A stretch of DNA of 64,000 nucleotides from Drosophila pseudoobscura. Taxonomy: Eukaryota > Arthropoda > Insecta > Diptera > Drosophilidae. Positions 45,801-58,034 of this stretch are shown here, one piece after another. Numbering within the stretch: position 1 is the stretch's first letter; every line of letters begins with the position of its first letter. Both the position numbers and the translations under genes were made by a program. The stretch lies in contig NC_046679.1 of NCBI RefSeq assembly GCF_009870125.1, positions 9,548,001-9,612,000 on the forward strand. Reading direction: 5' to 3'. Below the pieces are notes generated by a model. That model was not told the origin of the DNA and made no database searches. It saw only the letters and a list, made by a program, of their open reading frames with translations.

Positions 45801-47292
45801 ATCCATCAAATGATCTTCCCCTCATTCATACTTCTTCTTATATCGCATCTACCAAAGGAGTTATCTGCTTGCAAGGGTATCAAAAGCCTCGTTCTCATAA
45901 TCCATCCTTATTTTTCGTACTTACGAGTATTTTATGTTGTTGTTTTTGCTTTGTGTGCAAAACGTTTTTGCTTTGGCTTTTTATTTGCCCTGCGTGGTAC
46001 TTGCTACTTGCTGCCTTTGCACTATGCTCTCGTGCGGCCTGCTACTGAGCTTGTTTCTTGAAAAATAATGGCTGCACATTAAGGGCGCGTCTTCACAGAG
46101 ATAGAGAGAGGAGAGCCACTCATTCGCACACTCGCACACTGACATGCTCAGACGACGAGGCAAGTAAAATGTCAACAAATGACAACAGAAATATGATGCA
46201 AATGGCTCATGTAAGTGGTTCTTGCCGCTAACATTTATAAAACAGGACAACTTACAATGCACGAACAGCAACAACATCGAGCACGGGTGGCACGGGGAAA
46301 AGGAGTTCGAGCAGACGCCCATGTCTGTCCATTGCAAACAGAAGGAGTCTGAGCTTCTATTTTACTTGGCAATTTTTCATTTCCCATTTCAGTCCGCCCT
46401 TCACTTATAATTCCATGTGCTTAGAAGCAGCGTGGGGTGGCATTTGCTTAATGCAGAATTAGCTTTCATTTAAGCATCGCGCATACGCCGCATTGGTCCC
46501 GCATCAGAGTCAGAGTCAGAGTCAGGGACGCGGACGCGGATGAGGCACAGGCACAGGCGCTGGCACAGGCAGCAGGGGACAGCAGAGCGTTCCATTGAAA
46601 TGCCTTTGGAGACTCTCGACTGCAATTAAAAGCGCATTTAATATAAATTGTTTGAGTGCAATCGCATGCCAAGGACGATCCGAGTACAAAGCCCTGAAAT
46701 GTTGTTCATACCTTTCCTGGCGGCTTCAGTGGATGGTTTGAATGCCTCTCTGTCGCATTGCCTCAATGCCCTGACAAATTGCTGGCGAATCTCTGCGGGC
46801 TGGCTTCAATTAAGTCTTAAAGGCTAAGGTCGGACAGCAAATGCGTATATGTACGTATTCCTGGACGACGGCTAATCAGCGTTATGTGCGTTAAGTCAAC
46901 AGCAGCATCAACATTATCATCATTATTTGTACAAAATGAAGGCGGCCAAAGCCGCACATGCTCCCTTCCTCACACACACACGCACATACTCGTATACGAT
47001 TTGGCAATTTGTGGCAAACAGCGGTCAACAAAAAGCTGACTGACTGACAGACTGACGAACTGAGAGCCCGACCATCCTGACCAGCCTGACAGTCAGTCAG
47101 TTAGTTGGCCTGGCTCTTACTGGCCCGTCCTGGCCTGTGCCTGTCATGGCCTGGCTGCTCATCCACTCGACCACATTGATATTCCACGCTCGATGCCCGC
47201 TGCTGTTGCCATTGGTCATTGAAGCTCGACCGCCGCTGTCCTCCCACCCGCCCGCTCTTCTCCCGGCCACTAACGATAGATGTCCTTAAGCC

Positions 47293-47317
47293 AACACACA
47301 CACACACACACACACAC
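47293..47317. repeat. CA microsatellite
   Basis: Perfect AC tract of about 25 bp. Confidence 0.8.
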
Positions 47318-49442
47318 TCACTCATACACTCTTATAGCTATAAAAAAATATTTATCTATATAGCGAAATATAGCCTGACTCCCTTCTATCAGGGCAACTT
47401 TGTCCAAAAAATGTTGCCAGCACCGAGCGGAGCAGAGCACTGCTTTGTTAACTTTTTCAGTTTAATGAAATCAATTCACAAGTCACGTTGTTGCTGGACA
47501 ATAAATACATCAGAGTCCATTTAATAAAATCATGATGTGCACTTTGGGATGATACCCATATACAGAGCCGACAGACACACTTGCACACACTCCTCATGCG
47601 ATACATACTCGTATATCATCTATGGGTGGCCGTTCTCGTATCGATTCTTATATTGCAAATAACTTTTCGTCTCTCATTGGAATGCCGCATATGGCCTGGC
47701 CATACGCCACACGCCATACTCCACACTCCTTCAATCATCAATTCTCTACTCAACTTCTCTGTGTGGTCCATATCTATCCCTTGGAGCGCTCAATTGCTCG
47801 ATAAGTGCGCGGCTGTGCTAAAACTTAAATCAAAATCCACATCAAAAGCCACTGCAGCGGGGACCGAACTCCGGACTCCGGACTCCAGATTCCGGACTGG
47901 CAATTTGTTGCGGCTTTCGGCTTACGTTTTCGGTTCATTATATTGATCTGTGACTTGGCCCGTTTAGGGCTGCCGCTTGGTTTGTGTCTTTCGCACACTC
48001 ATTCCTGTGTGGGGGCCCGGAAATTTTGTTTTGATAAACATTGCGGTCCCGGAACAGAAGTGCGAACGGGTGTGTTGTTGACGGCCCATAAAACAATTTC
48101 ATAAAGTCATCAATTACAAATAGATTACTGGAGTATGTGATAGGTTGAGAGATTAAAACTCAGCATTGTTTAATTCTTACGTGTAAGGTCTTTTCTCAAA
48201 TTTCCATTAGGAAACTATCAAATTAGTGACATTAACACTGATCTCTATTCTCCCAGGTGATTTTGTGGATATATCTTGTAATTCAATCAGAACACTTATA
48301 TGGAAATTTTTACATGGCTATGCACCACACAGTGGGAAGAGTTTTTGACCGTATACCGTATACAGGACTACGAGTATATAAAGGACTATAATATGGACCC
48401 AGGGCTATAAGTATATAATCTTCTGGATGATGAGCTGAGTCGATATAAGTAGTATATGAGTGTTTATTTTTATTTATTTATAGTCTTTCATTTTTAAAGC
48501 TTGATATATTATGAGATAGGAACGAAAGATGTGAGAGAAGCTGTTTCCATTTGAAGATAGCCCCAACAAACGTTGATATAAACCAAATCTAACCTTTACT
48601 ATCAGATTTAGATTTACTTTTAGATTTATAGTAATGTATAGAAATGTTATGGATGAAAACCATTGTCTAACTCAAAGCCGAGACATGGTAACACAAAGAG
48701 CATATATCACGAATATCAACAACCTCTCTATTAAAGTTATCGGGACTTTTTATTATATTGTCCTGTTATATTCCTCGACTGTCGTCATTCTACGAGAGCC
48801 TCAAAAGAGGTTCGTCTGTATTGCAGAACTTCCTTCAATGCGATCATTGCCTGTCTCAATTTGTTCATCAGGCTGCCATGCAATACCTAAAAGATATATT
48901 AAGCAAAAAAAAAAAAAATGTAATTGAATAGCGTGCACTCATAAAAATCAAAATAAAACAAAAATAAATTCAAGAAGCATCAATCTATTACAATAAAACC
49001 CTTTAAAATGGTTTAATAGGTAATTCATCTCAAAGACGAATCAGTTTCGCATCCTTGCAATCCATTCATTAAATTCCACCTAAACTTTATTTACAAAATT
49101 TGCTTAGTTTCGAGTGGCGTAGTTGCACTTATCACAATTACGTTGGAGTGAACTGTTCCCACTTGCAGTACCAGTATTCTTCAAAACATGTTTACTGCTT
49201 CTGCGCACTGGCGTGTGAAACAGCTGTTTAACTTAAATAGTACCCATTATTATCCATTACTTCTGCGATTCGCAACAGGAACATATACTACTCTCTTGCA
49301 CTGAGATCTCTTTTCAACTGAATTTCTAAAACTGTTCTACCCTCAGCTGTTTCCGCTGTGCTCTTTTGTGGCCACGCTCTCTTAGCCCTGACCATAGCCA
49401 ACTTTGGATAGCTTGCCACCCACGCGGCGAATTGGTGAGACC

Positions 49443-49631
49443 ACCTCTCTCTCTCTCGAATTACGAGTGGAAACGAGAGCTGGAGCAGGCGAATCGGGAC
49501 GAGGCAAGGCGAGAGCCAGACCCGAATAGGACTCCGACGATGGCTTGGGTGCGTGCACAGCCTCCGTGCATATCTGATGGCCAGCGAGCGAATCCGTCAG
49601 ATGCGTGGCGAACGTTGAATTTAACGGTCGG
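49443..49631 (+). promoter_or_regulatory. GAGA/Inr/DPE developmental-type promoter
   Basis: CT-rich GAGA-type words (49443-49457) lie about 150 bp upstream of an initiator-like GTCAGATG with A+1 at 49599. Exactly at +28 (49626-49631) is GGTCGG, a good DPE match (RGWYV). There is no TATA box. The sequence after it is A-rich, with stops in all frames and no open coding frame, as expected for a long 5' leader, with possible donors such as CTG|GTAAAT at 49917. It probably marks the start of a plus-strand gene whose coding part lies beyond 64000. Confidence 0.5.
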
Positions 49632-52600
49632 TTTGGCAGTGAAAGTGGAAAGAAAGCGGTGCACCGCATTGAGCTAACGAATCGTTTTGTGCGCAAAATT
49701 GAAAACAGAAAAAAACAAAAAAAAAAGTTAATACAAAACAAATTAAAGTGAAATAATCCTAAAGATATAAACAACTTTACCAGGAATATAAATACAAAGA
49801 AAATTGTGCAAGCTGTGACACTCCAATTAACTAAATGTAATCCGCAGTTAAACTATAAGCATACATTAAGTTCGAGTTGGATTCTTGGGAGTCTTCAAGT
49901 TTTCTGGTAAATTATTCAAGCAAGTTTCCATTTTGCTCCTTTTTGTTTGTCTTTTTGGGTGTTTTGGCTGCCTCCTATCCTGTATCCTGTATTCTGTATC
50001 CTGTACCGCCATAAAGTTATACAAATTGTAGCCATTCCCGATGCTTTTTTGTTGCTTTAAAACTTTCGGTTCACGCAGCGTTCGCATTAAATTTCTTATT
50101 TTGTTGTGGGCTGCCGCTTTTTATTTCCTTTTCTCCTATTCGCGTGGCACATGCGGCGTATACGCAATGTATCCACTTCCATTGTGTGTTCTGTGTGTAT
50201 AACCTACATTTCTGTCAGTTTCTCTGACAGACAAAAAGTACTCAGTACTGGGACTGGGACTGGGTCTGGCTCTGGTTTTGAGCCTCTGCCTGAGCCTGGA
50301 AGCGAAACTGAAACTGGAGACTGACTTTGGTGCTGACGCTGCCAGCTGCTGTCACATCTGCGGCGAGTTAATTTTATGGATTTGAGTTGCTTGTTTACTT
50401 GGCTTAAATGCTGAAAGATCCACAAGTTAGCTGCAAAGTCCAGGGGGGCGGCCCACAGCAGACAGCAGGCAGCTTGTTGTTTGGCCATTTTTATTAATTT
50501 TTGTTGTATTATTATGGCCAAATAGTTGGACTGGCCAACTTGGTCCGTATACATACGTATTACGTATACATAACGTTTGTCTTCATCAACTTGGGCTAAC
50601 TTTTACCAAGTGATTGTTGATTTTGTTTGATTTGTTGTAGCGTTTGCCGTTGCCGTTGCTGTTATTTGATTTTAGTACTTTGGCAAAGTCAACATTCGTT
50701 AGCAAAAATTTCGCTCACGTTCCATTCGACCGAGTTCTCGATTTCATGAGCTTTGGATGCTGTTTGCTGGTCCTGGTTGCTTTTATTTGCTCCTCCGTTC
50801 CGCCGCTTAGCCAGCGCACTGTCCCCCGTCCTTGCCCCAGTCACAAGGACAGTCTCTGTCCCAATCCCAGTCGCAGTTCCTGTCCCCGAATCTCTTAATG
50901 TTTGCTTTTCTCGCCTCTTGCACCATGCATACTGTCCATGTATAGATACATATAAATATATGTACGAGTATACAAATCTATATATATTTAGCTGTTTGGT
51001 CGTGCCAGTGCAGAGGAGTTCGGTGGGTGGGAAGGCTAAGCTTGGCTGTCCTTAAGATTATTTATGCGGTGATTAGCTGCGCTGAATTATTGCTGAAATT
51101 ATCAAGTGTGCTATAAAATTTCACTGCCATTTATTTGCACAACTTTTAGCGGGGCTCACGTACTAACCGAGCACCCCAGTAAAGTCCGCACTCACCGAGG
51201 CTCCCCTGGACCCATTCGACATCCACCCCCTCCGCTTGATGGCGTCTCATGTGTATCGTTGTCTCGGTTTCGGTGTCGGTTTCGGGTGCGTGCGGTACGA
51301 CTACCCGAGTACGAGTGAGTGTAACAAATTGCCAGAGTTTGATTTTTAAGTGTGAAATATGGTACAAGGAAATTGGATTAATTACACTGGGGTTCGCTTA
51401 GATTGGGCTTGATTTACTCTTAAAGCCAACTGCCATCTGACGTGAAAGCTCTTCATTCGTTGAATTTGCTAGATTTAATCATTCAATTCTGTAAGATTAA
51501 ATTGCTATGGCAATTACTAATATTCCGAGAGCTTACGGGGACTAATAATAATAATCGATAATAATGTTATAAGCTGATACATTTCTGATTGTTGGTCAAG
51601 ATCTTTTTCCACTGCGCATATCTTACCGAGAATATTATTGTCCGCTGTTTCTTTTTCCAAGAATGTGCCAAGAGACAAATTATTTTCTTACCAATCTTAT
51701 TACCTGGAATCTGTCTTAGCTCTGTGCTTTCATTCCTGCTTTAATGTTTTGCTGTTGCTTAATATTGTTTCCATTTGAATGCATTACTCTTTCAAAAACA
51801 AGTTTAATTGCTGTGCATTATAATTAGGTGAAAGGTCCTTTGCAGTCGTGTATTTCTGGATGTTTAAAACATTTATTGTATCTTATTCAGCTTCTAGGAA
51901 ATTTTCGAAAGATGTTTATTTACTGAGCTCGATTATTAATTAAGCTGCTTTAGTAAGTTTACTCTAGCCACAATGGACAGAGTATCCTTAGTCTGTAATG
52001 GCAAACAGGGATTATCATTGGAGTTGCAAAGTGTGGGAAATAAGATTTTCCATCATCTGCTTGCCCCTCAGAGACAGTCTTGCCCCGGGGCTCTTCTTGA
52101 GCTCACTCCCAACTAATTGCCTAAGCCCTAACCGCAGAGTGAACCTGAGTTCAGGGGAGCAAAGTTCTGTTTCTGTTTCTCTGCAGATTAATTACATTTA
52201 AATAAACACGAATAGCAGCAAACATGACCAATGCCACAACAGTTACATGAACAATTCCACAATGCAGACAACAACAACAACAGGCAGACAGCTCAATTCA
52301 ATTGAACTCAATTCCACTTTGGTCTCGGCGGCTATTTTACTATAAGCTGATTACAGCAGTGGGGAAAATATTCAGAGTTCCAGAGGAAGCCTCAACCGAA
52401 TAGAGTTATAATTTTCAATGAGTTTGCTTTGCCACACACACACACACAAAAACAAAATCATTAACTTTGTTGCAAAACCAGCAAATTCTGTTTTCCACTT
52501 TGCCGTTTGCTGTGAAAGGAAATGTTGTACATTTGATGTGGGTAGAACACCGAACCCCATCCAGACCAGACTGGGAAGGATGGTGGGGAAATTCGTATTA

Positions 52601-54151
52601 TATCTTTAGTAAATGAAAGTCAAAGCCGGATTTAATGCTGGGATTAGTGATAACACCAATGAAGATGGCACAGTGGACAGGCAGAGAGGCAGAAGGACAA
52701 GACAGACAGCGAGGCCGAGTCCAGACCGTTTGCATATGGGAAATGCCTAATGATTTATGACTGGGTTGGAGTTGGAGTCGGCCAAGTTCTGTCCACTCGG
52801 AATTGGTGGTGAAAAGCGTGAAAAACTGTCTGCCACATGGAAAATCACAGGATCTTGGTGTGAGCAAGAGGGAGAGGTGGGTAATGTGTGCGGCAAAAGT
52901 AAATTCAATTTTACGTTTCACAACTCAGCATGATTTCTATCAAAGCTGGGGACTCCTCTGTATCCTACCTCTGGCCCACATTGTGTACCGCAAACTGATT
53001 GCTTTTGGTGGTCCCTCGTCTGTCCCAGTCCTTGGCACCGCCCCTGTCCCTGTCTGCCTTTGGGTGTGTGTGTGTGCGGGTCTGTAGAGCACCCTAAAAG
53101 CAGGCTACATACAAAAAATCACTAAAAACTTGCAAAAGCATCAAAGCGCACTTTCTGAGCTCTGAGCCAAAGTTGGGCTTGTTCGAGCTATTAAGGTTGT
53201 TGGTGTTGTTGCTGTTGTTGTTCTTCGTTTTGTTGAAAGTTAAAAACTTTTCAAGTGAGTTTTGCGGCTTGGTTTAGGGCATCATCGGACTATTGGCAAA
53301 ATTGCTTTCAGATACTTGGCCAAGTCTCGGCTCGACTCCTCGAATTTATGCAGTTTTAATGAGAGTCGCTTGTGGAAATGTTGCTACTAATACAGGAAAT
53401 TAATAAGTTAAGTAGCCATTAGGTGCTTGAGTGCAAAGTTCAATCGTTGAACTTTCACGAATTTTGCCAGCAGATCGAGCATACGCCCCTTAGACAGACG
53501 CACACGAGTGTCTCAGGGAATCCCCCCTGAGGGAGCTCTCTCTCTGATTTTTTGGCTGCTCCTTCTGCTGCCTGGTGCCTAAGCCGCGTTTTATTTTCGC
53601 TCGGAGCGAGTGCAGTCATCTGTGAAAATATTGGCAAGACTCAAACAGCGCCAGCATTTGACATAAATCCTTATTATCCTTTTGTGCACAAATTGACATT
53701 GCACTTGTAAGGCGATTGCTGAATCAGTCCCAATCCCGCCGCCCTCACAGCTGCCCTGCCCCTCAGCTGGCTTTCAACTTTCAACATTTGTCTGTGGCTT
53801 TGTTTTCCAGACATCCAGCAATTGTTGGCTGCTCTGGAGTAGCTGTAGCTGGAGACACTGCAGCAGCATTAGCAGGAGCCGACAAATGCAGGAGGACCTG
53901 CCAGGTCTGTCCCTGTCCTTGGCACGTCTTGCCACTTAATTGACACAGACACGGCTTATGTGGCCTCCGCCATAAAGTACACGAAATTAAAATTCATAAT
54001 GTTGACTTTAATGGAGCTAATGCTGAAATATCAAAGCTGCTGGCTTAGGTGCCAGCTCGCACATCTCATAGATTAGCCTGGCTGCCATGTACTCACTGGC
54101 ATGCCGGGCCAAGTCATGCCGAACCGGGCCCAAAAAGCGTCTTCTTCCTGT

Positions 54152-54172
54152 CAGCCAGCCAGCCAGCCAGCC
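54152..54172. repeat. CAGC tetranucleotide run
   Basis: Five tandem CAGC units, complementary to the GGCT run at 35535-35554. Confidence 0.75.
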
Positions 54173-56242
54173 TGCTGCCTTGAATTTTATTATGCGACAC
54201 GCAGCCTCCTTGGCCACCTATCTGGTGGGGGAGATGGAGAGGGAGAGACGCACAACTTTGACGTTATTAAATTATGCGGAGATTTGCGCACTTTTTTTCT
54301 TAGATTTTTTTGGAAGGGAAAGCCTCTTGACATTTTTAATGATGAGCCGGAGAGTCCTCCGGGTACTGCTTCGCTCCCCTAGGCAGACTCCCCCTTCCGC
54401 CACGGACTCTGACTAGGCCAAAATTAAATTATTTTATTGCCGGAAATTCATTAAATCATGCTTTTATGCAATTTCTCGACTACATTTTTGGCATACTCAA
54501 GTGGGAATCTGTCAATTCCTCGCCCTGTTGGCCTTGACGGACACAAAGACAGCCTGTCGGAATTTTTCGTCGAGCTGCCGCCCACAGGCCTGCCTTTGAT
54601 TAGTACGTGCCGTTGTTAACATTTCTATTATGCCTATAATAATATTTATTTCATTGTTTACTCGGCCACAGCCACTGCCAGGGCTTGGGCTCGGGCAAAA
54701 TCGATTGAATTCTGATCTATTTCCAGACACATGCTCTCTAAGCACAAAAGTCCCTGACAACGCGACGGGGTCCCGAAACAATGCAAATCTGACATTGCCA
54801 GAGGAGCGAAATTTTATTTATGTTTTCACTGGGGAAAAAGCGGGAATCTGAGCCGAAAGCCAAGGCTCGAAAAAAAAGCAGCTCAGAAAGACGGAAAACC
54901 CAAACAATCATCAAAACAGAATCATAAAAACAGTTAGCGACGATCATAAATTTGGCAGAAAGGCATAAAAACTGTGTCACGTGGCATAAAAATGGCTCTT
55001 CCTTCTGCATTCTGCAACCGAACCAACCTCTCCAAACCATTTACATGCATACGAATAGGAATAGGAACAGCAATACATATAGCTAGATATATGGCCTCGA
55101 CATTTGTTGCCCGAGTAATCCCTGCAAATCAGCAGTTTTCCCCGTTGCTGGGACACATACATTTCGTCTAATAAATCTCGCAACAATAAAAGGAAATTTA
55201 CATTTTTATAGGAACAGCAGCCGAAAGAAATTCAGCCGTTAGTCAATACAATCAATAGAGGGTCATAGGACGGACACCAGACGCGGCCACAATTTAATAT
55301 TGGATTTCATCGTGGGCTTACCTTGTGTACTATTTGTACGGGTAATGCCCATGAAATTGCACGAAAGGCTTGGCCTGCTAATACAATATTCATATAATAT
55401 CGTCTGGAAAATACATCATTAAAATGCTAATGGAATTTATTTGTCTATTAAATAGGGAGCATATCGTTAGGGTGAGATTTTATTTATAGAGAAATATGTA
55501 CATAGATAGAGTCGCAGAGGGACCCCAGCGAAATAAATCATAAAAGTTTTCGAAAAAAATACCAAAAATAATATTGAGCGGACCACACCACTCCCACACA
55601 CTTACACTAATTCCTGTAATTTGCTACACACCCACACACACAGACACGCACCGACATAACCACTCCCTCCATATTACATGAATAAAACAAAATATAACAA
55701 AAATTGCGTTAATTTTTTAGCATGTTGCATGACCAACAATTTTTCTATTTCCACAAAGCTCTACGGCTCCCCGGTGATTCGTGCAACAACAGCGCCAGAG
55801 ACAGAAATAGAAACAGAGGCAGGGGCAACAATTTTAAGTACTTGACATGAACATTTTCAACAAACCTCAAACCTACGGCAACAACAACAACAAAAACAAC
55901 AAAAACAACCACAGCAATGGCCATCTGTAAAATTAAACTTGTGGCGCAACGCACGCGAAAATTTGTGCTCCACTGGCCAACAAAAGGGAGCCACCCATGC
56001 CACCCAAGCCACCCAACCACCCGTCCCAGCCCTTGATGCTGCAGTGTGGCTGCCTGCTGATGTTTATCATAACCGCCTACAAGAGCCACAATGACAAGAA
56101 CCACAGCAAGGGAAGCACCACCAGCAGCAACAATATGGTTTGGCCATCGCCGCATCCAGCCAAATAATTTGCTGGCAGGCGTAGCTAATGACCAACTCGT
56201 GTAAGTGCGCTGGATAGATGGATGGATGGTTGGCTGTGACTA

Positions 56243-56256
56243 GGGGGGGGGGGGGG
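56243..56256 (+). repeat. 14-base poly-G run flanked by CTAG
   Basis: An uninterrupted G run lies between GACTA and ACTAGG, an unusual homopolymer in fly DNA that could form a quadruplex. It may also be length-unstable or a sequencing compromise. Confidence 0.7.
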
Positions 56257-58024
56257 ACTAGGATGAAAAATCAGGACAGCCCGGCTCAGTGTACCACCAC
56301 AACCGAAAAAAGAACAACAGACAAAAAAAAAAAACAACAGCAACAATCACAAGTTTGGTTACAAGCAAAATGATGGGCATGAATTCATCATGGGAGTGCT
56401 TGTGGAGCCATCAGCTTGGACTGGTGGGACTCTGTCCCAGAAATTCCCGGCTGCCCGCCCTTTCCATTAGGTCTTTGTCGAGGGGGAAATTTAAAATAAA
56501 GTAACGAAACATAGTCTTCATACACTCGCAAAAAACATACGTATGTTAGATAATATTTGCTGCAGAACAGATCCTTCAAGATGAAAGATCATAATCCAGA
56601 CTAGAGGGCAAGAGCTCTGCGCAACCCCCGGCTCGCTCCGATATGAGTTAAATATCGGGGCACGACGGACGACCCAAGACTTGTTTTATAGGTCACTGAC
56701 TGGAGCAAATCGTCAAGACGCATTGTTTCTCCGAGTGTAGCTGTAGGAAGATGCAGAGAGGGTGAGTCAGGGACTCGCTGTGAGATTGAGTGAGGCAGAG
56801 GAGAGGCGACATCGTTCGCTAATTTTATGCTCTTTTGTGATTTTTGTGCTGGACACCCCCTGTGGGCATGTTTAGTGTCCTTTCACTTTCCCAGTAAATG
56901 CAAACTTTGCGCGCTTTTGTCATTAGCGTTGATAGCTGTAACGTGAACAGGAAGCCAGCAAAGGGACCAGGAAAGGGGAGTGGGTGAAGCAGTGGCAACA
57001 GAGACTGAGACAAACAGGCACTCTGGAGGAGAGAGTGCCACAGGGAGACCTGAAAGCTCCTTGCCGGCTGCCTTTTTGGCCGCGTTTCATGTGTTGTTGG
57101 CGCCAGTTTCCCCCCTATTCTTCTTGTCGTTGTCATTGGGTTTGTGGTCCCCAACAGTTTGGTTACTTTTAATGAGCGGGGCGTGGCTCGTGGCATGAAA
57201 CATTTCGCTGTGGCGGTGGGCGGAGGGCGGTGGGGGTGGGAGTGCTCTCATTAAGTTGCGGTCGTACAGTTTTATTCCGCTCCGCTCGCACTCATTTTTC
57301 GCCTAATGAAAGTGAATTATTAAATGAGAGCCTGCTGAATGTAGAATCCCAGAGCCAGCTACTCGTCATAAGTATCTGGCAGCCACTTCCAAGCACTCGA
57401 AACTTACTTTGGCACAAAAATAATCCGAATACCACCTTCTTATGTTCAGATCTGACAGCGTGACAGCGGCAGCCTCATACAAAAAAAAGGGTTCCATTGA
57501 CCCCTGACTCGCTCCCAGCCAAAGCCCGAACTTTTGGTCCCAACATCAAAGGCATTCCTCCAGGACAAAAGTGGGTAACCCACTTAAAAAAAGCTGAAAC
57601 AAAATTAAATTGGGCCTTGCCCTCTGCGGCGTTGCTTATTAAAGTGCCGGCGTCTAGCCGCACAGGCAGACACATGTGTGGCATGCTTCTGCATATCAAA
57701 TTTGTATGTAAATGACAAGTTTTTCAAGAAGTTCCCTAACAATCTATGAATTTGGGGGCGTTCCTGGGATTTTACCCCCGTTTACCCTTTCCACTTTGCC
57801 AAGCAACTACAATTTTTTGTACAATATCCAATTTGCAGTCGGAACACCGTGACAGCTATATTAAAAAATGTTTTTACATTTATTAAATCTTGGTTTGGTT
57901 GTTTCTATGGGAGCTACTTTTTTTGAAGTCAATATCTATGGACTATATGGAATATCTATGGAATATGGACTAGATAATTATAGAGAGAATCAGGCAGATA
58001 GGCAGCCATAGGCAGTCTCCGTAC

Positions 58025-58034
58025 TATATATAAA
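58025..58034 (+). promoter_or_regulatory. Candidate TATA promoter
   Basis: TATATATAAA is followed about 30 nt later by a GTC-rich segment and a leader-like region (58060-58230) that ends near possible donor GTATAT. It could be an alternative promoter of the same off-window plus-strand gene as the 49.6-kb promoter. There is no coding evidence. Confidence 0.3.

Larger units (their letters stand above)
38758..49442. other. Intergenic region right of Brf
   Basis: After the Brf 3' UTR I see no coding exon in 10.7 kb. Open frames here are short, lack splice consistency and mostly sit in simple repeats (AGGC run 39237-39260, CA tracts 42843-42858 and 47293-47317, CAGAGT and GACGCG repeats 46504-46545). 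Stretches 40140-40900, 44200-45000 and 48100-49100 are markedly AT-rich. It probably contains enhancers of a neighbouring gene. Confidence 0.5.

Noticed and set aside
55745-56155. 136-codon minus frame with hydrophobic Val/Leu runs
   Set aside because: The hydrophobic run comes from an AAC/ACA trinucleotide repeat read in reverse.
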